A stretch of 64,000 bases of DNA, taken from the NCBI RefSeq assembly GCF_008692605.1, contig NZ_LFCT01000011.1, positions 1 through 64,000 on the forward strand. Reading direction: 5' to 3'. This stretch comes from Sphingobium estronivorans. GTDB lineage: Bacteria > Pseudomonadota > Alphaproteobacteria > Sphingomonadales > Sphingomonadaceae. Of this stretch, positions 51,821 through 60,660 are shown in pieces. Within the stretch, counting starts at the first letter, position 1. The number at the start of each line of letters is the position of its first letter. The notes under the pieces are model-generated. The model ran no database searches, had not been told where the DNA came from, and worked only from the letters and a program-made list of their open reading frames with translations. The position numbers and the translations under genes were made by a program.

Positions 51821-54409
51821 CTACCCGCCGAAGCGGTAACGGACCCTCAGGCCATACATGCGCGGTTCGCCATATAGTTCGGACCAGATGCCCAGCGTTT
51901 GGAAAACGCCGGAATTGCTGACACGATAGAGCTTGTTGGTGAGGTTGGTGGCGAACAGGCTGACGTCCAGACCACGGCCCCCGACGTTCCGCCAGTCTAT
52001 CGACCCATTCAACAGGCCATAGCCTTCGATCAGCACACCCGGCTCGACCGGCACGCCCCCGATGGAAGGCGGGCTGAGGGGCGAGGTGTTCTGGCTCGAA
52101 ACATGCGAATAATTGACCAGCACCGACAATTCGCCGACCTCTTCCGGGATCGGGATGTTCAACGTGGCATGGGCACTGACGATCCACGGCGTCACGAACT
52201 GGAACTTGTTGCAGCTATAGTCGGCAACGCTCCCCTGCGGTACCCGGGTGACGACGCCGCCCACCACCGTGCTGTTGCAGGCAATCTGTCCGGCGGGGGA
52301 GAGCACCACCTGTTCGAAGGTCTTATACTTCGCGTCGGTGTAGCTGATGTTGCCGCCAATCTCGATGGCCTTGATCGGACGGATCGAGGCTTCCGCTTCG
52401 AAGCCCTGGATGCGCGCGGTGGCGCCCAGGACTTGCGCGCCCTGGGCCTTGGTCACCGAATTATAGTCACCGGCGGGCCGCTGCACATTCTTGTAGTCGG
52501 AATAATAATAGTTGGCGTTCAGATGGATCGGGATACCGCCGGGAGTCCAGTCGGACTTGAAGCCGACTTCATAGCTGGTCAGCTTCTCCGGCTCGAACGT
52601 CCGGGTCTCGACATGCACCGCATAGGTATTGAGGCCGCCCGCCTTATATCCACGACTGACCTTGCCGTAGAACATCAGGTTGCGAATTGGCTTATAGTCG
52701 AGGCCAAAGGTCCAGGTCGGCGCCTTGCTCTTGAGCTTCGCGTCGAAACGACAATCGGCCAGCGCTGTCGCGACCGCCGGGGTCGCCCCATCGGAACTGC
52801 AAACCACCGTGCCCGGCTTCGTGGGATCGCTGTTGGGCGTCCAGCTGGAGGCAAAGCCGCTGACCGTGTCCCAGGTATAGCGGTATCCGGCGGTCAGCCG
52901 CAGATTTTCCAGCGCGGGCGCAACCGCGCCGAAATCGAACGTACCCTGCGCGTAGAGCGCCTTGGACTTGTTCGTGACGCCGCTATACGCGCTGCCAAGG
53001 CCGCAGAGACCCGTGAACAAGGCGGGGCAATAGTTGAGATTATGCCGCCCCCACAGCCCGTCCGGCTTGGCGTTATAATAGAAACCGCCCGCCGTGAACG
53101 TCAGATGTTTGTCGAGCATGTTGCCCTGGATCTGGAATTCCTCGGTGAACTGCTTGATATTGTCGTTCGGCAGGTTGAAATTGGGGTCGGCGTTGACATA
53201 GGCGTTCCCCGGTGTCAGCGGCAGCCCGAATTCCGACAGCCCCGATATCGGGAAATTGGGGAAGCGGTTGTTCAGGATGAACGTGTCATATTGCTGGATC
53301 GGCGTGCCGTCCTGGTCCACCGTGAATTCGTCCTTGAGCTTCTGGTAACTGACGATGTTGCGCAAGGTCAGCTCGTCCGAGAGGTCATAGGACGTCGTGT
53401 TGACGATGCCCCAATTCTTGATCTTCGCAAATTCATCGACCGCATTGCGGGTCTGGCGCGGCCCGATCTGGTCGGCGATCTGGGTCTGACGGCGATAGAC
53501 GTCGCACGACACCCCCAGCCCTGGAGCCGGCGTGGTGTCGGAACAGAAACCGACCCCCTTCAGCAGATCGTAATTCCATCCGCGATGGATATGACCGGCG
53601 CCATTGTTGCTCGAATTGGTGCCATAGGCCATCAGATAGTTTTCAAACCGCTCGGTCGGCCTGAACATGACGCCGATGCGGCCCGTATAATAATGGACGT
53701 CGTCCCGCGACTTGCCCCAGACCAGATCGCGCGTGTAACCCTCGCGGTCGCGATAGGCGCCAGCCGCCCGGACCATCAGCACGTCGTCAATGATCGGGAT
53801 GTTAATCGCCCCCTCGACGCCGCGCAGGTCGTAATTGCCGACCGTGCCCTCGACATAGCCCTCGAACTTGTTCGTCGGCTTTTTGGGGACCAGCAGCACG
53901 GCGCCGCCCGTGGTGTTCCGGCCGAACAGCGTTCCCTGCGGCCCCTCCAGCACCTGGACGTTCTCCAGATCCAGGAACATGCCGGGCGAACCCTGCAGGT
54001 TGAAATTGACCGACGCGGGCAGCGGGACTTCAGCCAGATAGATCGCGACGGCGGGCGAGGCGAGGAAGCCCGTGGACTGCCCACGGATCGAATAGGACTG
54101 CACGTCGCGGACGGCCTGGCCCTGGTTGCCGACGACCAGCGACGGCACGCTGCCGTACAGGTCCTGCGGCTGCTTCACATTGCGCTGTTCCAACTGCTCG
54201 CCCGAAAAGGCGGTGATCGCGATGGGCACGTCCTGCGCCCGCTCCTCGCGGCGCTGGGCGGTGACGATGATGTCGCTTAGCGCCATCGGCGCGGATCGGT
54301 CTTGCGGGGCGGGCGCCGGTTGGGCGGCGGCGCTCTCAGCCGATGCAATGGTGGGCAGAAACGCAAGGGCCGCCGATGAGCAGGCCAGAATCGCGCGCAG
54401 GTTTCGCAT
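51821..54409 (-). CDS. TonB-dependent outer-membrane receptor
   Basis: An 862-aa receptor: signal peptide to IASAES, TonB box DIIVTAQRREER, plug with VQVLEGPQGTLFGRNTTGG, and a barrel ending MYGLRVRYRFGG. The last residues are Phe-Gly-Gly, not the usual terminal Phe, so the C-terminal beta-signal is extended by two glycines. Cys pairs occur in several loops (VGFCSDTT, SCDVY, LNYCPALFTGLCG). The ATG at 54409 has GAGGT 5 nt upstream. A TTGACTA site and an 11-bp inverted repeat lie within about 70-100 bp upstream. Confidence 0.94.
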   Translation of the reverse strand: MRNLRAILACSSAALAFLPTIASAESAAAQPAPAPQDRSAPMALSDIIVTAQRREERAQDVPIAITAFSGEQLEQRNVKQPQDLYGSVPSLVVGNQGQAVRDVQSYSIRGQSTGFLASPAVAIYLAEVPLPASVNFNLQGSPGMFLDLENVQVLEGPQGTLFGRNTTGGAVLLVPKKPTNKFEGYVEGTVGNYDLRGVEGAINIPIIDDVLMVRAAGAYRDREGYTRDLVWGKSRDDVHYYTGRIGVMFRPTERFENYLMAYGTNSSNNGAGHIHRGWNYDLLKGVGFCSDTTPAPGLGVSCDVYRRQTQIADQIGPRQTRNAVDEFAKIKNWGIVNTTSYDLSDELTLRNIVSYQKLKDEFTVDQDGTPIQQYDTFILNNRFPNFPISGLSEFGLPLTPGNAYVNADPNFNLPNDNIKQFTEEFQIQGNMLDKHLTFTAGGFYYNAKPDGLWGRHNLNYCPALFTGLCGLGSAYSGVTNKSKALYAQGTFDFGAVAPALENLRLTAGYRYTWDTVSGFASSWTPNSDPTKPGTVVCSSDGATPAVATALADCRFDAKLKSKAPTWTFGLDYKPIRNLMFYGKVSRGYKAGGLNTYAVHVETRTFEPEKLTSYEVGFKSDWTPGGIPIHLNANYYYSDYKNVQRPAGDYNSVTKAQGAQVLGATARIQGFEAEASIRPIKAIEIGGNISYTDAKYKTFEQVVLSPAGQIACNSTVVGGVVTRVPQGSVADYSCNKFQFVTPWIVSAHATLNIPIPEEVGELSVLVNYSHVSSQNTSPLSPPSIGGVPVEPGVLIEGYGLLNGSIDWRNVGGRGLDVSLFATNLTNKLYRVSNSGVFQTLGIWSELYGEPRMYGLRVRYRFGG

Positions 54410-54475
54410 GGATACCTCCCCTATGATGCGCCCCCGCTGCTGCGGGTGGCGGTTGTTATCATGATGGAAATCGCG

Positions 54476-54512
54476 CCCACGGACCACCTATAAATTGACT
54501 ATGGTCCGTGGG
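54476..54512. promoter_or_regulatory. 11-bp perfect inverted repeat with an inner TTGACTA
   Basis: CCCACGGACCA (54476-54486) and TGGTCCGTGGG (54502-54512) are exact complements with a 15-nt spacer that contains AAATTGACTA. It lies between the PQQ dehydrogenase stop and the TonB receptor start, about 67 bp upstream of the receptor. Operator or promoter/terminator hairpin. Confidence 0.5.
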
Positions 54513-54547
54513 AAAAATGAGTATGCGGTTCGGCCCTTCGCCTCCCT

Positions 54548-56557
54548 TCAGGATTTCGGTTTGGGCGCCGGCAGCGCATAGGCGACGAGCGAGTCACCGG
54601 CCTTGGTCCCCAGATAGCGGTGGCCGCCCGCCGCGATCACGACATATTGCCGCCCGTCCGGCAGGCGATAGCTCATCGGCGTCGCCTGTCCTCCGGCGGG
54701 CAGGCGACCCTTCCACAGCACCTCCCCGGTGCGAATGTCGATCGCGCGCAGATAATTGTCGGTGGTGGCGCCGATGAAGACCAGGCCCGACGCCGTGATC
54801 GTCGGCCCGCCCAGGCTGGGCACGCCCCAGTTGAACCAGAGCGGGAAGGGCGCCGTGTCCCGCAAGCTGCCGAGCGGCTTTTCCCACAGGCGCTTGCCGG
54901 TCTTGAGGTCGATCGCCAGCAGCGTGCCCCATGGCGGCTTGATGCACGGCGCGCCAAGCGAGGAGAGCATCGGCTTCATCGTGTTGCCATAGGGCGCGCC
55001 GGTGGCGGGCAGCACGCTTTCGCCCCGTGCCCGATGCGCGGCTATTTCGGCGCGCGGGATCATCGTCAGGATCGCGGGCACCTGCGTCGTGTTGACCACC
55101 ATGATCTTGGAGACGGGATCGACGGCGACGCCGCCCCAGTTGGTCGCCCCCATGAAGCTGGGGAAAGCGATGGTGCCCCGGGTCGAGACGGGGGTGAACA
55201 CGCCCTTCCAATTGGCTTCCCGGAACATGCGCCGGCACTGGGCCCGGTCGATCGGCGTGAAGCCCCACATGTCGTTTTCGGAAAGGTCGCGGCGGACGAT
55301 GAAGGCCGGATTGACGGGGAAGGGCTGTGTCGGGGACAGCTTTTCCCCCGGCAGCGCGCCGTCCTGCGGTACCGGTCGCTCCTCCACCGGGAAGACCGGC
55401 TGGCCCGTCTCGCGGTTGAGGACGAAGATATGACCCTGCTTCGTCGCCTGGACGAGCGCGGGGATTTCGCCCTGAGGCGACGGCAGATCGACCAGCGTCG
55501 GCTGCGAGGGCACATCATAGTCCCAGATATCGCGATGCACGGTCTGGAACCGCCAGCGCGGCTTGCCGCTGTTCGCGTCGAGCGCGACCACCGAGGAAGA
55601 GTAATAATCGAGGCCATGCCGGCCCGCGCTGACATGATCCGGCCCGGCATTGCCCATCGGCAGGAACAGCAGGTTCCGCTTGGGATCGACGGACATCGGC
55701 GCCCAGACATTCGGCGTCGAACGGATGTAGCTGCTGCCGGAGGCGGCGGCTTCCGCGTCGGACCGGCCCGGCGGGATCGGGTTCCATGCCCAGACGAGCC
55801 GCCCGTCATGCACGTCATAGGCGCGGACCACGCCCGCCGAGATGTCGACGTTCATATTGTCCGCGACCCGTCCGCCGACCACGACCTTGTCGCCGACGAT
55901 CACCGGCGGCGAGGACACCCCAATATCGCCGCTGTTGACGTGGCCGAGGCCCGAACGCAGGGCGACACTGCCGTCGTTGCCGAAGCCGGGGCACGGTTTC
56001 CCGTCCGCCGCGTCGAGGGCGATGAGCCGGGCATCGAGCGTGCCGGCGAAGATGCGGGCGCTGCACACCCCCTTCGCCTGCGGATCGCGGTGATAGGCCA
56101 CGCCCCGGCAGTTGAGCAGATAGGCGCCCTTCGTGTCGACGGAGGCGTCATGGACCCAGATCTGCCGCCCGGTTTCGGGATCGAGCGCGGCGATGCGGTT
56201 GACGCCCGAACAGACATACATCCGTCCCTCCGCGACGATGGGCGTCGCCTCGAATGTCGGGGATGTCATTCCCGGCGCGTCGATCATGCCGATATGATAG
56301 GTCCATGCCGTCTCCAGCCCGGCGACATTGGCGGGCGTGACATTGTTCGCCGGGGAATAATGGCCACCGCCCGATTGCCCGCCATAGCTCGGCCAATCCG
56401 CCGCCGGACCGGACGGCGCGACCGCGTGCGGCGCATCGCAGGACGCCAGGGGGAGAGCGAGCGCGGCGAGCAGCGCCGCCCCGATTGTCCGCAGTTGCAT
56501 CCGCCCGCCATCCCTCTGGCGCCGTCCACGGCGGGGGCGATCTTCCTTCAACTGCAT
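54548..56557 (-). CDS. PQQ-dependent dehydrogenase, lipoprotein type
   Basis: A 669-aa quinoprotein lacking the membrane helices of 32129-34525. It has a hydrophobic segment ending LPLASC, a lipobox, so the mature protein should start at that Cys and be anchored to a membrane from the periplasmic side. The propeller repeats DWPSYGGQSGGGHYSP, LDPETGRQIWVH, VHDGRLVWAW, LDANSGKPRWRF and IDLKTGKRLWEK match the glucose/quinate dehydrogenase propeller, and the core is clearly homologous to the other PQQ gene. ATG at 56557 (GGAGA 5-7 nt upstream) gives a basic, Arg-rich n-region; ATG at 56500 gives a shorter signal but a weaker ribosome site. Confidence 0.92.
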   Translation of the reverse strand: MQLKEDRPRRGRRQRDGGRMQLRTIGAALLAALALPLASCDAPHAVAPSGPAADWPSYGGQSGGGHYSPANNVTPANVAGLETAWTYHIGMIDAPGMTSPTFEATPIVAEGRMYVCSGVNRIAALDPETGRQIWVHDASVDTKGAYLLNCRGVAYHRDPQAKGVCSARIFAGTLDARLIALDAADGKPCPGFGNDGSVALRSGLGHVNSGDIGVSSPPVIVGDKVVVGGRVADNMNVDISAGVVRAYDVHDGRLVWAWNPIPPGRSDAEAAASGSSYIRSTPNVWAPMSVDPKRNLLFLPMGNAGPDHVSAGRHGLDYYSSSVVALDANSGKPRWRFQTVHRDIWDYDVPSQPTLVDLPSPQGEIPALVQATKQGHIFVLNRETGQPVFPVEERPVPQDGALPGEKLSPTQPFPVNPAFIVRRDLSENDMWGFTPIDRAQCRRMFREANWKGVFTPVSTRGTIAFPSFMGATNWGGVAVDPVSKIMVVNTTQVPAILTMIPRAEIAAHRARGESVLPATGAPYGNTMKPMLSSLGAPCIKPPWGTLLAIDLKTGKRLWEKPLGSLRDTAPFPLWFNWGVPSLGGPTITASGLVFIGATTDNYLRAIDIRTGEVLWKGRLPAGGQATPMSYRLPDGRQYVVIAAGGHRYLGTKAGDSLVAYALPAPKPKS

Positions 56558-56736
56558 CCGTTTCTCCATCGGGCGAAAATGTTCCGAACCGTTCATATGT
56601 CCGCCGTGAGCTTCCGCCTCCTTCAAATGGACGAGGGGACGGGATAATTTGCATGGCGGTTCCTGCGCGCGTCCGGTTGACGGCCATCCTTCCCTGCGGC
56701 AATCGGGTAGGATCATTTGCGGAGGAACCCACCGGC

Positions 56737-57405
56737 ATGAAGAAACAAGGCGAAACGGCGCCCTCCGGCGACGCGGTCCCCCAAAAGAAACGGGTGGGAC
56801 GCCCCCAGGACGAGGAACGCGGCGAGGCGATCCTGACCGTGACGCTCGATATAATGGGGGAGCGCGGTTATGCCGGGCTGACCGTGGCGGAGATCGTCGC
56901 GCGGGCGCGGGTTAGCAAATCGACCATTTACCGGCGCTGGCCCACGAAGGAAGAACTGGCGATCGCCGCCTTCGACCGGCTGCCGGAACTGGAGGTCATG
57001 GATCGCGGCGATCTGCTGGAGGAGCTTCTCGACCTGATCGGCCAGTATCAGCGCGTGCTCCAGTCGACCCCGCTGGGCAGCGTGTTGCCGGGGCTGGTGA
57101 GCGAAGCCGCGCATAATCCGGCCCTTGCCCAGGCGCTGCGCGCGACCATCGACAGGCGGCGCCAGCCGACCAAGGCCGCCTTGCGCCGCGCCGTCGGCCG
57201 CGGGGAACTGCCGCCCTATACCGATGTCGATCAGGCCGACGAGATCATCATGGCGCCGCTTCTGCAACGCTCTTTCTACGCGATGGAGCAGGACATGCTC
57301 GACGATTTCCGGCAGATGCTGACGATCATCCTGGCCGGGCTGCGCAGTCCGGCCGCGCGGCCGCCCTTGGCGGAAGCCAAGGCGCGCGGGCGGGGCGCCG
57401 CCTGA
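56737..57405 (+). CDS. TetR/AcrR family transcriptional regulator
   Basis: A 222-aa TetR: KKRVGRPQDEERGEAI, then an HTH LTVAEIVARARVSKSTIYRRWPTKEELA, and a C-terminal dimer region ending in an Arg-rich tail. RVGRPQ with RRWPTKEE is typical of the AefR-like/TetR_C_11 group. GGAGGA precedes the ATG by about 10 nt. It is divergent from the PQQ dehydrogenase and convergent on the P450, so it probably controls the former. Confidence 0.92.
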   Translation: MKKQGETAPSGDAVPQKKRVGRPQDEERGEAILTVTLDIMGERGYAGLTVAEIVARARVSKSTIYRRWPTKEELAIAAFDRLPELEVMDRGDLLEELLDLIGQYQRVLQSTPLGSVLPGLVSEAAHNPALAQALRATIDRRRQPTKAALRRAVGRGELPPYTDVDQADEIIMAPLLQRSFYAMEQDMLDDFRQMLTIILAGLRSPAARPPLAEAKARGRGAA

Positions 57406-57423
57406 ACCCGGCGCCCTCCCCCC

Positions 57424-58632
57424 TTATTTCCAGCGCATGCGCAGCTTCATGGTCATGAAGCCGCTCAGATGCTCGCCATAGGCGCGTTCGACGCCATCCT
57501 CGATCAGCTCGAAATCGGCGGCATGATGAATCAGCTGCTGGACCATCAATTCGCCCATGATGGTGGCCAGATAGGCACCAAGGCAGAAATGGGCGCCGAC
57601 GCCGAAGGAAATATCCTGTGGGCCGGTGCGGAAAATATCATATTCATCGGCCCGTTCGAACCGGCTTTCATCGCGGTTTGCGGACGCATAGATGAACAGC
57701 AGATTGTCGCCCGCCTTGATCGGGCAGCCCGACAGTTCGAAATCGGCGCGGGCGCGGCGGGCCAGCATGTTGGTCGGCTGGTCGAACCGGCAGGTTTCCA
57801 GAAACGCCGCCCTGGCCAGCGACGGATCGGCCAGCACCGCCGCCTTCTGATCGGGATGCCGGGCCAGATAGTAAAAGGTCCCCGCCGCCGCCATCGGCGT
57901 CGTTTCCGACCCCACGACGAGCAGGCTGAACAGATAGTTGAGCAGTTCGCCATCGTCGAGCCTGCGACCGTCCACCTCCGCTTCCATCAGCACCCGCCCG
58001 TGCGGACCCGCGCGCATCGGATCGCGGCGCATCTTCGCGATATGGCCGTGCAGCAGCCCCCCCAGCTGCTGCGCGGCGGCCTGGTTGACCGGCGATGTCG
58101 CGCCGACCTGGCCCGGTTCGCGATACAGCAGAATGTCGTCGATCAATTTGCGGCAGGCGACCGCTTCGTCATGATCCAGCCCCAGATTATAGCCGGAATT
58201 GATGCACATCACGCGGCTGGTGAATTCATGATAGATGTCGACGGTGTCGCGGCCGATCAGCGGGGCGAATTCATCCCGCACCAGCGCTTCGAGCCGGGGC
58301 CGCTCCGCCTCGACGCCCGCGGGCGTGTAGAAGGGGTCGAGCAGACCGCGCCATTTGCGGTTGTCCGGCACGTTCATCGTCATGAAAGTGGTCGGCACCG
58401 GCTCGCCAAGCAGAAGCTGGCCGGGCGTCTGGCCGTGGGTGAAATCCAGCGCGGCGTTTTTCAGGCTGGCGGATCGCAGGTCGTCGAAGCGGGTCAGCGC
58501 CCAGGCATTATATTTCCCGATCCAGTGGGGACAGCCTTCCGCCCGCATCGCCTTGTAGAGGTCGGCCGGTTCGGCCATCGCCTCGTGCGAGAAGGGATCG
58601 TAATCCACGGTCAGGCGCGTATCGTCGTTCAT
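57424..58632 (-). CDS. Cytochrome P450
   Basis: A 402-aa bacterial class I P450. The heme loop is FGVGAHFCLG with Cys350, the K-helix is E279-T-C-R282, and the I-helix reads G241-S-E-T-T, where the usual acid/alcohol pair is Glu-Thr. Such enzymes hydroxylate terpenoid, steroid or fatty-acid substrates with electrons from ferredoxin/reductase, neither of which is in this window. It is the last gene of a minus-strand operon, overlapping the DUF35 gene by ATGA (58629-58632). Confidence 0.95.
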   Translation of the reverse strand: MNDDTRLTVDYDPFSHEAMAEPADLYKAMRAEGCPHWIGKYNAWALTRFDDLRSASLKNAALDFTHGQTPGQLLLGEPVPTTFMTMNVPDNRKWRGLLDPFYTPAGVEAERPRLEALVRDEFAPLIGRDTVDIYHEFTSRVMCINSGYNLGLDHDEAVACRKLIDDILLYREPGQVGATSPVNQAAAQQLGGLLHGHIAKMRRDPMRAGPHGRVLMEAEVDGRRLDDGELLNYLFSLLVVGSETTPMAAAGTFYYLARHPDQKAAVLADPSLARAAFLETCRFDQPTNMLARRARADFELSGCPIKAGDNLLFIYASANRDESRFERADEYDIFRTGPQDISFGVGAHFCLGAYLATIMGELMVQQLIHHAADFELIEDGVERAYGEHLSGFMTMKLRMRWK

Positions 58633-59081
58633 GCTGTCTCATCTTCCGATATAAGTTCCCATTGCGGCCAGCGAACATCCTCCGAAAGAGGCTGGATCAC
58701 CGCCCGCAGGGGCATTCCGATGGTCAGGGATTGGGGCGCGACGGCGTTGATCGGATCGCCGGCGCGATGAACGAGATAGCCCGCCATGCGCAGGCCGGGC
58801 TGCTCGTCCAGCTCCACCACCGCCGCGACGAAGGGCGTGAAGGGCGCGAACGCAGGCAATACCGGCGCATGGACGACGGTGAACGACCAGAGCCTGCCCC
58901 GGCCCGAAACGGGCTCATAGGCGAGCGCGCCGCCACAGTCCGAACAGCGGTGGCGCGGCGGAAAATGCCAGCGCCGGCAATCCCGGCAACGCTGGTGCGC
59001 GAGCGTGCCGGCGTCGAGCGCGGACCAGAAGCCCTCCTCGAACGGGCCGTCGCGCGCGGGAAGGGGTATGTTCGCGATCAA
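58629..59081 (-). CDS. DUF35 Zn-ribbon / OB-fold protein
   Basis: A 150-aa protein with a rubredoxin-like zinc ribbon CRDCRRWHFPPRHRCSDCGG (Cys-x2-Cys ... Cys-x2-Cys) and an OB-fold C-terminal part (GRGRLWSFTVVH). DUF35 proteins bind acyl-CoA and pair with thiolase-like enzymes; in steroid degraders ChsH2-type DUF35 domains are needed for Ltp2 aldolase. The TTG start at 59081 overlaps the stop of the adjacent Ltp2-like gene, and GAGGAGG lies 5 nt upstream, making this start strong. It overlaps the P450 gene. Hence the pair should be read as one functional unit. Confidence 0.88.
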   Translation of the reverse strand: MIANIPLPARDGPFEEGFWSALDAGTLAHQRCRDCRRWHFPPRHRCSDCGGALAYEPVSGRGRLWSFTVVHAPVLPAFAPFTPFVAAVVELDEQPGLRMAGYLVHRAGDPINAVAPQSLTIGMPLRAVIQPLSEDVRWPQWELISEDETA

Positions 59082-60232
59082 TCCGGCCTCCTCAGCAGCA
59101 GCGCGCCATTGGGGGTGGCGTCGCAGCCGGTCACCAGCGCCACGCGGGCATCGGCCACCGGCGTCGCGGCGGTCCCGCGCAACTGGCGCACCCCTTCCAG
59201 GATCAGGTTCATGCCGTGCAGATAGGCTTCCGACAGGCTGCCGCCGGCGGTGTTGACGGGCAGCGCGCCCCCTGCCCCGATCCCTTGGGACAGGATGAAA
59301 TCGCGGGCCTCCCCCCGGCCGCAAAAGCCATAGGCTTCCAGAGAGAAAAGGATCAGCGGCGAAAAGGCGTCGTAAAATTGCGCGACATCGACAGCGGCGG
59401 GCGTCAGGTCCGTCTGGCGCCACAGATTGGCGGCGGTAATGGCGGAACTGTTGGTGAAAGTGTCGGTACGGTGGAAATCGGGCATCGGCTGCGTGCCGGG
59501 CACCAGCCCTTGCGAAAAGCCCTCGATCAGCACGGCCGGTCCCGGCAGATCGCGCGCCCGTTCCGCCGACGTCAGGACCAGCGCGCAGGCGCCGTCGCTT
59601 TCCAGGCAATTGTCGAACAGGCGCAACGGATCGGCGACCATCCGGGACTGGAAATATGCCTCCCGGCTCATCGGCTTGCCGTGCATCATCGCGGCCGGAT
59701 TGGCCTGCGCATAGTCGCGCAGCGTGGTCGCGACGGTGGCCAGCGCCTCCGATCCGTCGCCATATTCGTGGAAGTAGCGGCGGGTGGTGATCGCCACCTC
59801 ATCGACCGGGCGCAGGATGCCCGATGGTCGCGACCATTTCCATACATCCTCGATCACCGCCCCGGTCTGCGCCCAGACCCGCGATCCCGCGCCGGAGCGC
59901 TTGCGCGCGCGCCAGACGACCGCGTTGCGCGCAACCCCGCTGGCGATGGCGAGCGCGGCATGGCCGACCGCCGCAGGCCCCGCGCCGCCGCCATGCGGCG
60001 CCTGCGAGAAGAAATGAAGCGGGCCGAGGCCGACCGACCGCACGATCTCATAATCGGGCGTCGCCTCCATCGTGTAGCTGGAGACGGCGTCAATCTCCTG
60101 CGCCGGGATGCCCGCATCGTCGAGCGCGGCGATGATCGCCTCGCAGGCCAGCGCCCGCTCGGGGGGGACAAGCCCCTTGCCGAACGCGGTCTGGCCGATG
60201 CCGACGATCGCCACCTTGCCCGCGAGGCTCAC
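59078..60232 (-). CDS. Thiolase-fold lipid-transfer protein, Ltp2-like retro-aldolase candidate
   Basis: A 384-aa thiolase-superfamily protein. The nucleophilic Cys of thiolases is replaced: the region reads SQA78PHGGG, where the paralogue at 62170-63315 has YNYC83ATG. The active-site His of thiolases (LHDCF in that paralogue) is FYDAF here, and it has EAYGFCGRGEA. Loss of Cys and a Tyr in place of His is a known feature of Ltp2-type aldolases, which cleave beta-hydroxyacyl-CoA side chains by retro-aldol reaction with a DUF35 partner. The next gene encodes such a DUF35 protein. Overlaps the MaoC-like gene by ATGA. Assignment by family; the substrate is unknown. Confidence 0.87.
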   Translation of the reverse strand: MSLAGKVAIVGIGQTAFGKGLVPPERALACEAIIAALDDAGIPAQEIDAVSSYTMEATPDYEIVRSVGLGPLHFFSQAPHGGGAGPAAVGHAALAIASGVARNAVVWRARKRSGAGSRVWAQTGAVIEDVWKWSRPSGILRPVDEVAITTRRYFHEYGDGSEALATVATTLRDYAQANPAAMMHGKPMSREAYFQSRMVADPLRLFDNCLESDGACALVLTSAERARDLPGPAVLIEGFSQGLVPGTQPMPDFHRTDTFTNSSAITAANLWRQTDLTPAAVDVAQFYDAFSPLILFSLEAYGFCGRGEARDFILSQGIGAGGALPVNTAGGSLSEAYLHGMNLILEGVRQLRGTAATPVADARVALVTGCDATPNGALLLRRPD

Positions 60233-60660
60233 GAGGCCCCCCCCAGATAAAGCACCTCGATGGTGCAGAGCAGGCAGGCCTGTCCGTCATGGTCGGCGCG
60301 CGCCTCAAAGCCGAAGGCCATCACGGTCCCGCGCGGGTGCGGCCTCGCCTCGACCAGCCGCGACCGGCACCGGATCGCCGCGCCGATGGCGACCGGATCG
60401 GGAAAGCGAATGACGGGGCAGCCCAGATTGACCGCCGAACGATAGCCTTCGACCTGCCAATCACGGGGGGGCGAAAGCCGGGGCAGAATGCTCGCCAGCA
60501 GGAAACCGGGCACCGGCCCGTCCAGAGGGCCTGTCCCGGCGATGCGGAGGAAATCTTCGACCATCGCCCTGTCGATGACGAGGGGAGGTCCCCAGTCGCC
60601 GAAGCCGCTGTCCTGGATCGCGGCCAGCGCCGCCATATCGTCGTAGCGAACCGCCCGCAT
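60229..60660 (-). CDS. MaoC-like hotdog dehydratase-type protein
   Basis: A 143-aa hotdog-fold protein. GFLLASIL is the central helix and NLGCPVIRFPDPV followed by GAAIRCRSRLVEA matches the MaoC strand (compare NYGxxxVRFPxPV). The catalytic Asp-x4-His hydratase segment before the helix is shortened (AGTGPLDGPVPG) so hydratase activity is doubtful. In steroid pathways MaoC-type proteins hydrate the enoyl-CoA before retro-aldol cleavage. The start overlaps the end of the enoyl-CoA hydratase-like gene by one base (TGATG), and its stop overlaps the Ltp2-like start. Confidence 0.8.
   Translation of the reverse strand: MRAVRYDDMAALAAIQDSGFGDWGPPLVIDRAMVEDFLRIAGTGPLDGPVPGFLLASILPRLSPPRDWQVEGYRSAVNLGCPVIRFPDPVAIGAAIRCRSRLVEARPHPRGTVMAFGFEARADHDGQACLLCTIEVLYLGGAS

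Noticed and set aside
56710..56724. CATTTGCGGAGG upstream of the TetR at 56737, similar to the half-site at 10.4 kb
   Set aside because: The GGAGGA part is simply the ribosome site, and no second half-site is nearby.
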